The notes under the pieces: generated by a model | The model's database searches: none | What the model was told of the DNA's origin: nothing | Seen by the model: only the letters and a program-made list of their open reading frames with translations | Part shown: positions 48,873 to 56,661 of the stretch, in pieces | Layout: the number at the start of each line of letters is the position of its first letter | How positions within the stretch are numbered: position 1 is the stretch's first letter | Origin: an uncultured Aquimarina sp. | GTDB lineage: Bacteria; Bacteroidota; Bacteroidia; Flavobacteriales; Flavobacteriaceae | Assembly: GCA_947498455.1 (NCBI GenBank) | Contig: CANMKK010000011.1 | Span: 1-64,000, forward strand | Reading direction: 5' to 3' | DNA: 64,000 nt | Translations under genes and position numbers: made by a program

Positions 48873-48897
48873 TTTATTTTGACTAGTTTTGAACTAT
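48866..48897. promoter_or_regulatory. two adjacent palindromes at the repressor start
   Basis: TAGTCAA (48866-48872) and TTGACTA (48879-48885) form one inverted repeat; TAGTT and AACTA (48884-48896) form another right behind it. They lie between the divergent repressor and the small HTH gene at 49036, where repressor operators are expected. Confidence 0.5.
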
Positions 48898-49035
48898 TAA
48901 GCAATATATTTCAATCAAATATATAACTTTTTACGGTTAAACCTTATTAAATAAACTATAATACTAGTAGTTTTTACATTCTCTTTAGAAAAATTAAAGT
49001 TAAAGCTAGGGAATTGTAAAAGAGAAACAAAAAAA

Positions 49036-49248
49036 ATGAATAGTAAACGAGAAGATAAGTTAGAATTAAGAATTAAGACTGAAAGTTGGGTTATGACAAA
49101 TTCTGATTTGTTGAATAAGGCAGGCTTTGATAGAAGGGCAAAGATTCCAGAGGGAACTTTACAAAAATTCATAAAACATAATCAAAAAATCAATGATAAG
49201 CGAATCAAATCCATTTACAGGATAATTAAAAAATTACAATTAGAATAA
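49036..49248 (+). CDS. small DNA-binding protein, Cro-like position
   Basis: The 70-residue basic protein has a helix-turn-helix-like stretch (NSDLLNKAGFDRRAKIPEGT, LQKFIKHNQKINDKRIKSIY). It is divergent from the repressor, which is the usual place of cro or an antirepressor. The length of the helices fits, but the family is not certain. Confidence 0.6.
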   Translation: MNSKREDKLELRIKTESWVMTNSDLLNKAGFDRRAKIPEGTLQKFIKHNQKINDKRIKSIYRIIKKLQLE

Positions 49249-49284
49249 AATCAATTTGCTTTTCACCTGTTAATTTAAAATCAT

Positions 49285-49845
49285 ATGATAAACAACAGTC
49301 TCGAATATGAAAGAAGATTCAATCAATATTTAAAATTTATTGTAGAGTCATTAAATATGAAAGTAGATGATTTCATGCGTACTATTTTATTAGAGAATAG
49401 TAGTGATACATGTTATGAAAGACTACTATACAAATGGATTGTTAAATTATTTAAAAAAGGTAAGCCCCAAGATCAAGCACTACAATTAATCTATCGTACC
49501 AGAAATTTTGTACTATTTAATACTTGGCATACCTTTTATGATGAACCAGACCCAACTAAAAACCTACAAGACTTACTTATTATGCTCAACTCTAATGCTA
49601 CCTATAAAAAACTAAACGATGAAGATAAACTATTGGTGCAAAAGAAAATAGCAGAACTAACCAATACAGATTTAACCAAAGATGTGATTAAGGAAGTATT
49701 AGAAAATATTGACCCGATTGTGGAGGTCGAGACACAAGAAAAACAAGAAAGTAAAATTAAAATATACAGGCATGCATTTAATAGAATACATGGCGCTATC
49801 AAGAAAATCAACCTAAAGAATTATAAAAAAACAAGAAACCCCTAA
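49285..49845 (+). CDS. helical protein of unknown function
   Basis: The 186-residue, mainly helical and charged protein contains SDTCYERLLYKWIVKLFKKG and LQDLLIMLNSNATYKKLNDE, with a basic C-terminus. It has no signal peptide or membrane segment. It lies downstream of the Cro-like gene with a 36-base gap, so it may be an early or accessory function. No family is recognised. Confidence 0.55.
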   Translation: MINNSLEYERRFNQYLKFIVESLNMKVDDFMRTILLENSSDTCYERLLYKWIVKLFKKGKPQDQALQLIYRTRNFVLFNTWHTFYDEPDPTKNLQDLLIMLNSNATYKKLNDEDKLLVQKKIAELTNTDLTKDVIKEVLENIDPIVEVETQEKQESKIKIYRHAFNRIHGAIKKINLKNYKKTRNP

Positions 49846-49892
49846 ATGTGGATTTTCTAACTTCTTAAAATTGGTAATACACTAATATCTTA

Positions 49893-49988
49893 GGAATGTA
49901 GGAGTATTAAAAAATCATGATTAATAATTATTGAGTTTGTGTTAAATACCCCGTAACCTTTGTGATTTACTCCTACATCCTTTTTTTT
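49893..49988 (+). terminator. long stem-loop with T run (terminator or small RNA end)
   Basis: GGAATGTAGGAGTA (49893-49906) pairs with TACTCCTACATCC (49968-49980), with one bulged base, across a 61-base loop; eight T follow. The long loop is unusual for a plain terminator and would suit a small structured RNA. Confidence 0.5.
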
Positions 49989-50016
49989 ATTGAGAACTCT
50001 TTTAAAATTATAAATC

Positions 50017-50133
50017 ATGAAAATTAACTGGATTAAAGTATTAGATAAAGTTCCTAGTTTCATAATCGGGGCTATTGTGGGCATTATATCAATGTATATT
50101 GTTGTTAACTACATTAATTGTTTAGATTGTTAA
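50017..50133 (+). CDS. 38-residue single-TM micro-protein
   Basis: It reads MKINWIKVLDKVPSF, then a 17-residue hydrophobic helix (IIGAIVGIISMYIVVNY) and the tail INCLDC. The ATG follows an A/T leader right behind the stem-loop. Small membrane proteins of this size occur as phage toxins or exclusion factors; the function here is unknown. Confidence 0.45.
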   Translation: MKINWIKVLDKVPSFIIGAIVGIISMYIVVNYINCLDC

Positions 50134-50198
50134 TTTATTTCATTTCTTGCTTATGACTATTTGTTATTAAAATTTTTATCAAAACTAAAATTTAAAAA

Positions 50199-50387
50199 AT
50201 GCAACCAAATTTTTTAAAACCGATACCGTTACATAAATTATATGATATACTAGAAGGATTAGGAGAAAATACTGGTGTGTTTTTATTTAAATATTGTCTC
50301 GATGAAACAAGGGAAAAATTCTTATATGAAAAAATCCATTTCATGTATCACCAGAGCAAAATTAAATTCCCTAATGATATGGACTAA
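50199..50387 (+). CDS. small protein, unknown
   Basis: The 62-residue protein starts MQPNFLKPIPLHKLYDILEG and has a mixed-charge helical rest. It has no membrane segment. It lies alone between the 38-residue ORF and the T6SS cassette, separated from the latter by 135 A/T-rich bases. No family is recognised. Confidence 0.4.
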   Translation: MQPNFLKPIPLHKLYDILEGLGENTGVFLFKYCLDETREKFLYEKIHFMYHQSKIKFPNDMD

Positions 50388-50522
50388 TTTAAGGGATATC
50401 TGAGTTAATATTTTATAACACTACTAAAGATTAATTATAATTTCCCTTTTTTTAGACTCTGTTTTTAGACAATAAAAGTTTAAATTTAGCGATTCTTAAC
50501 CACACAGATATATTATTATTAT

Positions 50523-51215
50523 ATGAGTTTTAAAGCTACACTTTTCATTTTCGAAAAAGAATACCCCCTTATTGATATAAAGTATAATCTAAAAAAAATG
50601 GTGGACAATACTGGTCGCCCAACTACCAGAACCCATGGAGGTAGTATACAAGTACAATTTGCAGCCACAAGAGATGATAGCGGGATGTATGAAGCCATGT
50701 TATCTCCGACACAGATGGTTAAGGGATATATTAGAACATATCGCCGTGATGGGATACAAAAGGATTTTGATATAGAGTTTGCCAATGCTTTTATATCCTA
50801 CCTTAAAGAGCATTTTAATGCTGCGAGTACAGAACCTATTATTATGGAGGTTACTATAAGCCCAATGATACAGAGAATAAAAGGTACTATTTTCGAGTTA
50901 CCCGCTAATCCTTCTAATCCATTTATAGAAGAAGCAGCACCAACCGTTAGGGAAGATGGAAAAGAGTTAACCGCATATTTTATAACGGACGAACTAGGTA
51001 ATGAGATTGAAGAATACGAAATAGATCAAACCATTTTATTACATATAGAAACCAAGAATCGTATAGGTCATATAATCACAATTAATTTAGATGATAATGA
51101 ACATGATTTTAAATATAATGGGGCAGTATTAAAAAATGATACTATCAAAGATTTCACCATAGGTAATAACTTAGAAGTTATAGAGTTAGAAGTTATAGAA
51201 CAACAAGAAGCATAA
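50523..51215 (+). CDS. tssD: type VI secretion tube protein TssD (Hcp-like) with C-terminal adaptor domain
   Basis: Residues about 1-130 of this 230-residue protein match Bacteroidota TssD, the tube protein of T6SS subtype iii: SFKATLFIFEKEYPL, NTGRPTTRTHGGSIQVQF, YEAMLSPTQMVKGYIRTYRR, IIMEVTISPMIQRI. Residues about 140-225 add an Ig-like domain (ELTAYFITDELGNEIEEYEI, GHIITINLDDNEHDF) of the kind seen on effector-carrying tube proteins. It starts an effector-immunity operon, 3 bases before the effector gene. No sheath, baseplate or ClpV gene is in the window, so it must rely on a T6SS encoded elsewhere. Confidence 0.87.
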   Translation: MSFKATLFIFEKEYPLIDIKYNLKKMVDNTGRPTTRTHGGSIQVQFAATRDDSGMYEAMLSPTQMVKGYIRTYRRDGIQKDFDIEFANAFISYLKEHFNAASTEPIIMEVTISPMIQRIKGTIFELPANPSNPFIEEAAPTVREDGKELTAYFITDELGNEIEEYEIDQTILLHIETKNRIGHIITINLDDNEHDFKYNGAVLKNDTIKDFTIGNNLEVIELEVIEQQEA

Positions 51216-51218
51216 ATT

Positions 51219-52958
51219 ATGGGCAATACTAAATTTAAAATCACTTTTGCTGATGGAGAAAGCAAAACAATAACAGCCAACTTTATTAAACCTCAAATAG
51301 TAAAAGGATGGTGGACGTATGATAGAGAAGGAGAACAACCATATATCTACAAAATACTTGATGAGGATAGTAATAGAGAAAAAGTAGCTGTTCCATTAGG
51401 AGATACTATGTATTTTCATGTAGAAGTAAAAGGCATACAACCAGAGCAAGAACTAGATTTTCAATTATTCGATTATGACGAATGGTTATGGGGCAGCCCA
51501 GAAGGAAGTGCGGGAGATGTACTTGATCCAGATGATTCCGAATTCCCTAATGATCCTGTTACTGCAAAAGCAAAAGTTAAACAAATAGGTGATAAAAGAA
51601 TAGCAACCCTAGAGGTAAAACTTCATAATAGTTGGGAACCAGTTATAAAGGATGATCATGAAGGATTTTCCATGACCAGAGATCATACCATAGAATTATA
51701 CTGGAAAATATCTTACAAAAATATTTCTGAAACCTTCCCTAAAGATGAAAATGATGATCGTTTAAGAGTTGGGTATAATGATCGTAATCTTTGGATTATT
51801 CCTGTCAACGAAGGAAGTAGCATGCCTGAATTTTTTGATAGAGAAGGAAATTTGATCGTAACTTGCTTTAATCCTGTAGGGGAAACTTCCATAAAACAAG
51901 ATGATGAGAAGCGTACAGAGCAATATGATAAACACGGGAAGTTAATACGCTATGCTGTTAAAAAAGCTAATAATGTAGCAAAGGCAACAGGATTTGAAGG
52001 TAAGATTTCCAATATGGTTATTATTAAAGTAAAAATCATAACTAAAACCAATACCCTCTCAGAGGTTAATATGATTAAAAAACAAGTGTACAGAGAAACT
52101 ATAAATCTAACTAAAAACGAAGTTATACATAGTGTTGGATATGAGGTTAAGAGTGCATCTGCATTTGCAATTAAAGATACATTCTCTTACATAGACATAA
52201 ACGAAGAAGAAAGAATGATACGAAAATCATTTTCAGAATATTTTAATAGTGTAGATTTAAAAGAAGCAACAGTAGGTATAATAAGAAATGCAAGAGAGTT
52301 GTTACGATTCTATGATTATGTACAAGTAGGTTCAACTATACATAGTTTTTTTGCGCAAGATGGTGGTAGTACAGGGATTCCCAATCCTTCATCATTGGTT
52401 AGTGTATTCTCTACTTTTTCAGGTACAAAACCACTTAAATGGGCAACCAGAGATCTTGCGGAGGAGGCTGCAAAAAAGACAATTGCCGAAACGGCAAAAA
52501 GAACAACTACCTCGGCAGCCTTACAGTCAGCTACTACACAACAAGCAGCAAAAATTAATCCAATGGTATTAGCATCTGAAGCATTAACTGGATTAGGTTC
52601 TTTATTTATGGTTGCAGATGTAATAGCAACAGAGGTAACTAACAGTATGTTAAATGATATGAGTGAATACGGAAAGGAATTAATTCACATTAATAAGCAT
52701 AATGGGTTAGATGCAATCAATACTTTAATTGAACGAACTTATGCTGATGAATTAGGAGAATTCTTTCTTCAAAAAAATATTTCTAGTGAAGCTCATTATA
52801 AAGTAATGAGTGGAGAAATCAAAACAATCATGGAATTAGATCAATTTGAACCTATTAATGATTTTGGTACAAAATATTCTTATTTGATCTTTGTTAAAGA
52901 TAAAGATACTGAAGCAGAAAAATTCTATATTGATGCTGTTTATAGCGAAACATACTAA
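51219..52958 (+). CDS. putative T6SS effector with polymorphic C-terminal tip
   Basis: The 579-residue protein has an N-terminal half (about 1-240) with beta-rich modules; VAVPLGDTMYFHVEVKGIQP resembles the TssD adaptor domain. A helical middle part (about 260-440) ends in an Ala/Thr-rich linker, and a C-terminal tip (449-579) begins with a hydrophobic helix (MVLASEALTGLGSLFMVADV). The tip's first 60 residues recur almost unchanged in the orphan ORF at 54246; its last 65 do not, the pattern of a polymorphic toxin. Lipoprotein immunity genes follow within 4 bases. The toxic activity is not recognised; a periplasmic target is inferred. Confidence 0.72.
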   Translation: MGNTKFKITFADGESKTITANFIKPQIVKGWWTYDREGEQPYIYKILDEDSNREKVAVPLGDTMYFHVEVKGIQPEQELDFQLFDYDEWLWGSPEGSAGDVLDPDDSEFPNDPVTAKAKVKQIGDKRIATLEVKLHNSWEPVIKDDHEGFSMTRDHTIELYWKISYKNISETFPKDENDDRLRVGYNDRNLWIIPVNEGSSMPEFFDREGNLIVTCFNPVGETSIKQDDEKRTEQYDKHGKLIRYAVKKANNVAKATGFEGKISNMVIIKVKIITKTNTLSEVNMIKKQVYRETINLTKNEVIHSVGYEVKSASAFAIKDTFSYIDINEEERMIRKSFSEYFNSVDLKEATVGIIRNARELLRFYDYVQVGSTIHSFFAQDGGSTGIPNPSSLVSVFSTFSGTKPLKWATRDLAEEAAKKTIAETAKRTTTSAALQSATTQQAAKINPMVLASEALTGLGSLFMVADVIATEVTNSMLNDMSEYGKELIHINKHNGLDAINTLIERTYADELGEFFLQKNISSEAHYKVMSGEIKTIMELDQFEPINDFGTKYSYLIFVKDKDTEAEKFYIDAVYSETY

Positions 52959-52962
52959 AATA

Positions 52963-53529
52963 ATGAACAAGATTATATCGAAAGTATTAATTACTCTTAT
53001 ATTACTTTTATCTTCCTGTAATAACAATGCTCAAGAAGAAAAAATAACCCATAAAACATTCCATAATACGAATTTACCATTAAAAGTAAAGATTGGAGAG
53101 AAAAAACAAGATAGTGTTCCAACACTCTTTTATATACCTCTTGAATTTAGATATGTCAACAATAGCGGTTCTAAACTCAAAATTAAACATAATTTCTGGA
53201 GTGAAAAAAGCCCAAATGTAAGACATGGAACAGTGTATTTTAAACACAACAAAAAACTGGTAAAAGGTATTAGAACAGAATATTTAAAAAACAAGCAACA
53301 AGAACATTATCAATCATTTGTGAGATTTGAATTATTATTGAGCAATCAGGAATTTAATACTTTATTCAAGCAAGAATTTATTAAAAATAAAATATATGAC
53401 TTAAAATTCAAACCGTATTTACGTTCTTTTTTAAAAAGGAAAATTTTAGAAAAAGGATATGTAATCTCAATATTTTTTGATGTAGAAAACAAAAAAAACA
53501 TCATTCATAAAATACCTTTGGAATTTTAG
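52963..53529 (+). CDS. lipoprotein, candidate immunity protein 1
   Basis: The 188-residue protein runs from the ATG at 52963 (MNKIISKVLITL), 4 bases behind the effector stop; the longer frame would start inside the effector. It has a lipoprotein signal (LLLSSC) followed by NNNAQEEKITHKTF. The mature part shares the layout LP-K-F...YIP..F...W/YFS...F..KIYD...RxFL..KI..KG with the two genes downstream. It probably protects the cell surface or periplasm against the effector. Confidence 0.65.
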   Translation: MNKIISKVLITLILLLSSCNNNAQEEKITHKTFHNTNLPLKVKIGEKKQDSVPTLFYIPLEFRYVNNSGSKLKIKHNFWSEKSPNVRHGTVYFKHNKKLVKGIRTEYLKNKQQEHYQSFVRFELLLSNQEFNTLFKQEFIKNKIYDLKFKPYLRSFLKRKILEKGYVISIFFDVENKKNIIHKIPLEF

Positions 53530-53556
53530 TGATAAAAAATGTTTAATAATGTTAAA

Positions 53557-54138
53557 ATGAAAAGTTGCATATTCCTTTTTTTACTTATTATCTCATTCAA
53601 TTTTATTTCTTGTAAAAATCAAGCACAAGAAGAAAAAATAAAGCATCAAGTATTTGAGACTAAACTTCCTACTAAATTTGAAGTTGTATTTTTTAATGCT
53701 TATGAATCAGATAGTGCTTATGTACATCTGTTTTTACCCCAAAAATTTAATCTAATTTCTAGTTTCAATAACCCTATTTCACTTCAACATACTTATTGGA
53801 GCGAAAGAGGAGGAAATGTCTCGAAAGCTGCCAACTTTTTTTTAAAAAATGATAAGTTCTCCTCAGGACCAAATAACATAAAAATATTTGAGAATGAGAC
53901 ATTAGAATTAGAATTGTATACAAGGTTTAAAAAAATCATTTCCAACTCTGAATTAAAAGAATTAGAAGTTTTTTTTAATACTAAGTTTGAAAAAGGTAAG
54001 ATTTATGACAAAGAAATGACTTCAAGTTTTATAAGGTTTTTAAATAAAAAAATTCCTCACAAAGGATTTATACGTTTCACGTTATATAATGATGAAACGA
54101 AAAAACATTTTTTCCACAATGTGCCTTTGAATTTTTAA
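53557..54138 (+). CDS. lipoprotein, candidate immunity protein 2
   Basis: The 193-residue protein runs from MKSCIFLFLLIISFN (ATG 53557; the frame also opens at 53539). Its lipobox is FISC, followed by KNQAQEEKIKHQVF, nearly the same junction as immunity protein 1. The C-terminus (IPHKGFIRFTLYND, HNVPLNF) is very close to immunity protein 3. It lies between the effector pair and the duplicated 100 bp repeat. Confidence 0.65.
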   Translation: MKSCIFLFLLIISFNFISCKNQAQEEKIKHQVFETKLPTKFEVVFFNAYESDSAYVHLFLPQKFNLISSFNNPISLQHTYWSERGGNVSKAANFFLKNDKFSSGPNNIKIFENETLELELYTRFKKIISNSELKELEVFFNTKFEKGKIYDKEMTSSFIRFLNKKIPHKGFIRFTLYNDETKKHFFHNVPLNF

Positions 54139-54141
54139 GAT

Positions 54142-54241
54142 TTTTTATGAATAATGTAAATATGCTATAGAAACAGATTTTGCAGAAAATATAAAGGTTG
54201 AATTTTAAAATAACAAAAACATAAAAAAAGGTGCTAGATGC
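54142..54241. repeat. 100 bp direct repeat, copy A (interrupted terminator)
   Basis: It is about 97 percent identical to 55234-55332. It ends GGTGCTAGATGC, the left arm of the operon terminator, and then switches at 54242 to sequence from inside the effector gene (TCCGATGGTATT; 52559-52570 reads TCCAATGGTATT). This is the junction of a tandem duplication. Confidence 0.85.
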
Positions 54242-54245
54242 TCCG

Positions 54246-54641
54246 ATGGTATTAGCATCTGAAGTATTGACAGAGTTAGGTTCTTTATTTATGGTTACAG
54301 ATGCAATAGCAACAGAAGTAACTAACAGTATGTTAAATGATATGAGTGAATACGGAAAGGAATTAATTCACATTAATAAGCATAATGGGTTAGATGCAAT
54401 CAATACTTTAATTGAACGAACTTATGCTGATGAGTTGTCTAATTATCTTATTGTAAGAAATGTTTCACAAGAAGCTCATAATAAAGTTTTAAATGGAGAA
54501 CTAACTTCATACGAAGAATTAAGAGATTATGATTATTTTCCCTCTGAATATGTTAAAGAAAATACATATTCTTATTTAATACAAACATCAGGAGAAGAAG
54601 AAACAAAAAAATATTATATAGATGCTATATATTTGGAATAA
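54246..54641 (+). CDS. orphan effector C-terminal tip
   Basis: The frame has 131 residues from the ATG at 54246 (a GTG at 54231 lies in the repeat). Residues 1-62 are nearly identical to effector residues 449-510 (GSLFMVTDAIATEVTNSML, IHINKHNGLDAINTLIERTY). After ADEL the sequence changes abruptly to an unrelated tip of about 65 residues. It lacks any delivery domain and signal peptide, so it is probably a silent cassette that can replace the active tip by recombination. Its own immunity gene starts 19 bases later. Confidence 0.75.
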   Translation: MVLASEVLTELGSLFMVTDAIATEVTNSMLNDMSEYGKELIHINKHNGLDAINTLIERTYADELSNYLIVRNVSQEAHNKVLNGELTSYEELRDYDYFPSEYVKENTYSYLIQTSGEEETKKYYIDAIYLE

Positions 54642-54660
54642 ATTAATAAACAAAAGTGTT

Positions 54661-55230
54661 ATGCAAAATATTCTACTTGCTATCTTTATTATTTTTCTAT
54701 CTTGTAACAATAGAAATCAAAAAGCTGGTATTACTCATCAAATTAAGAAAAGTAATCTTCCGATCAAATTTGAAGTAGCTTCCTCCAATTATCAACAGCG
54801 AGACAGTAGTTATGTTTATTTTTATATACCGCAAGTCTTTGATTTAAGTAATAATTATGAAAATTCCATTTATATTGAAGATGCATATTTTAGTATTAGT
54901 GGAGCAAATATAGTAGATGGCGTAACTTTAAACTACGAAAAGAGTTCTTTAAAATCATCCATAAGTGGTTTTAATATGTTAGAAAAAGAAACCAAGAAAC
55001 TAAAAATTCACACAAGATTCAAAAGAATTATTTCAAAAACGGAGTTAGAAGAATTGAAAAATATTTTTGGAAAAGATTTCAAAAAAAGAGTTATTTATGA
55101 CCTTGAAATTACATCTAGTATACGCAAATTCTTAGATACGAAAATACCAAATAAAGGATTTACACATTTTACGCTTTATAATAAAAAAACGAAAAAACGT
55201 TTTTTCTACAATGTTCCTTTCGATTTTTAA
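54661..55230 (+). CDS. lipoprotein, candidate immunity protein 3
   Basis: The 189-residue protein runs from MQNILLAIFIIFLSC (ATG 54661; the frame opens earlier, inside the orphan tip). It is paralogous to immunity proteins 1 and 2, with SNLPIKFEV, KTELEELKNIFGKDF, IYDLEITSSIRKFLDTKIP, KGFTHFTLYN and FYNVPFDF. It is presumably specific for the orphan tip and may give protection against sister strains that deliver that tip. Confidence 0.65.
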   Translation: MQNILLAIFIIFLSCNNRNQKAGITHQIKKSNLPIKFEVASSNYQQRDSSYVYFYIPQVFDLSNNYENSIYIEDAYFSISGANIVDGVTLNYEKSSLKSSISGFNMLEKETKKLKIHTRFKRIISKTELEELKNIFGKDFKKRVIYDLEITSSIRKFLDTKIPNKGFTHFTLYNKKTKKRFFYNVPFDF

Positions 55231-55233
55231 TAC

Positions 55234-55332
55234 TTTTTATGGATAATGTAAATATGCTATAGGAACAGATTTTGCAGAAAATATAAAGGTTGAATTTTAA
55301 AATAACAAAACATAAAAAAAGGTGCTAGATGC
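55234..55332. repeat. direct repeat, copy B (intact terminator side)
   Basis: This 99 bp copy differs from 54142-54241 by two substitutions and one A deletion, and here the terminator hairpin continues intact into 55333-55342. Confidence 0.85.
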
Positions 55333-55342
55333 ACCTTTTTTT
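55314..55342. terminator. bidirectional terminator between cargo and integrase
   Basis: An A run, GGTGC-TAGAT-GCACC, and a T run form a hairpin that works in both directions. It ends the effector-immunity operon and the convergent integrase gene, whose stop is at its right edge. Confidence 0.85.
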
Positions 55343-56525
55343 ATATCTCAGGCAGCCTAGAAATTGCATTTTCATCCTTTAATAACCCCATTGACTTAAG
55401 ATAGCGTTCCGTAGTAGTTATCGTTGTGTGGCGGCTCATTTTCTGTATTTTAATTATATCTTTCTCCTCTTTGTACCAATTTACACAAGCAGTATGTTTA
55501 AATCCATATAATGTATAATCATCATCCAGATCAAAACCAAAATGCTTTTTGATCTTTAAAAAATGCTTAGTCATATAATTAGTCCCCATGGGAGTTTTAG
55601 AAGGTTTTTTATAACCTCCTAAAACATAAAAATCCTCTGGATATTCTGAGAGGTTCATTTTTTCAATAATTTTTCTAAGAGCAGGGGCAATAGGTATGAG
55701 GTCATGCCTTTTTGTTTTACTTTGACTAACTTTAATTCTGATATGATTTTGCTCTAAATCAATATCCTTTATTTTCATCCTTCTTAATTCAACAGGGCGC
55801 ATAAAAGAGTAGTATATAAATGAAATAATAACCCATAAATACGGATCATTTTCCAAAATATATGTTTTCATTTCTACTACTTCTTCGTTTGTGTATGGTT
55901 TATTTTTTGTCCCATAATCTGTAGGAAGTTTACCGAATTTTTTTAGTGGGTTTTCTGCTTTAACCCATTCTTGATCTATACACTCATTATAAAATGCACT
56001 CAGAACGCCTAATACATTATTATGTGTTTTAGATGAATTTTCACGATCTGTAAGTATGTACATTTGATAATCTTGTATGATGTGGAAAGTAATATCGTCA
56101 ACATACTTAATGGGTTGGTCTAACTTTTCGCCCCATTCTACAAATAGTAGTACCGTGTTTTTAAAAAAACTAATACCTCTAGGAAAATGTTTCTTTGCTT
56201 CTCGTAATATAACAAGTTTATCAAGGGCTTTACGAATAGTTACAGGTTCTTTTTTGGTATTTTCTTTAGTTTCCTTAACCTCTACCGTTTTTTGTTTTTC
56301 GGACTTATTTCGGTCTATATGATAACCTTCTTCGAGGAGTTTGTTAATTTGCTTTTTACGATCTTTTAGAAATGCTGTTTTTTCGGGTTTTGTTTTATAT
56401 TCGGATGGAGCATATAACCTTTTTCGTACTAAATCATTTTTTTGAGCATCCCAAATATAAAATTTCAAATAATCCCCATTAACAGCTTTGGATTTTACAA
56501 TTTCTGCTTTTTTAAACTTTGGCAT
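55341..56525 (-). CDS. int: tyrosine recombinase / integrase
   Basis: The catalytic domain at the C-terminus shows the first Arg in FMRPVELRRM, Lys in SQSKTKRHDLIPI, the box LYGFKHTACVNWY (Lys in place of the usual second Arg, a form seen in many Bacteroidota integrases), His in MSRHTTITTTERYL and the nucleophile Tyr in that segment. A SAM-like core-binding domain precedes it. The protein is 394 residues from the ATG at 56525 (MPKFKKAEIV). The frame is open to 56645, but that part overlaps the terminator hairpin and arm repeats, so the shorter start is preferred. It lies next to its tRNA-Pro target. Confidence 0.92.
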   Translation of the reverse strand: MPKFKKAEIVKSKAVNGDYLKFYIWDAQKNDLVRKRLYAPSEYKTKPEKTAFLKDRKKQINKLLEEGYHIDRNKSEKQKTVEVKETKENTKKEPVTIRKALDKLVILREAKKHFPRGISFFKNTVLLFVEWGEKLDQPIKYVDDITFHIIQDYQMYILTDRENSSKTHNNVLGVLSAFYNECIDQEWVKAENPLKKFGKLPTDYGTKNKPYTNEEVVEMKTYILENDPYLWVIISFIYYSFMRPVELRRMKIKDIDLEQNHIRIKVSQSKTKRHDLIPIAPALRKIIEKMNLSEYPEDFYVLGGYKKPSKTPMGTNYMTKHFLKIKKHFGFDLDDDYTLYGFKHTACVNWYKEEKDIIKIQKMSRHTTITTTERYLKSMGLLKDENAISRLPEI

Positions 56526-56582
56526 ATTTTGAAATTCATTTTTGCAAACGAGTTTAAAAGTTTCAATTATTTCGTTATTTAC

Positions 56583-56602
56583 TGACGTCGCTACTGACGT
56601 GA
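56583..56602. repeat. TGACGT repeats inside the right end
   Basis: TGACGTCG (56583) and TGACGTGA (56595) are spaced 12 bases apart and match the tandem decamers at the left end, in the same orientation. They are possible integrase arm-binding sites. Confidence 0.4.
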
Positions 56603-56621
56603 TAGCCACCCTTAAACTAGA

Positions 56622-56655
56622 AAAGCCTTCATTGTCAACTGACAATGAAGGCTTT
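56622..56655 (-). terminator. element-borne terminator replacing the tRNA operon's own
   Basis: A 15-base perfect stem (AAAGCCTTCATTGTC and its inverse) with a 4-base loop lies 7 bases from the 3' end of tRNA-Pro on the minus strand. It ends tRNA transcription and shields the integrase region from read-through. Confidence 0.8.
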
Positions 56656-56661
56656 ACACTG

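Noticed and set aside
50523-51215. TssD-like protein as a tail tube protein of this prophage
   Set aside because: The fold families are related, but its position with an effector and lipoprotein immunity genes, and the absence of any other tail gene, fit a T6SS cargo better.
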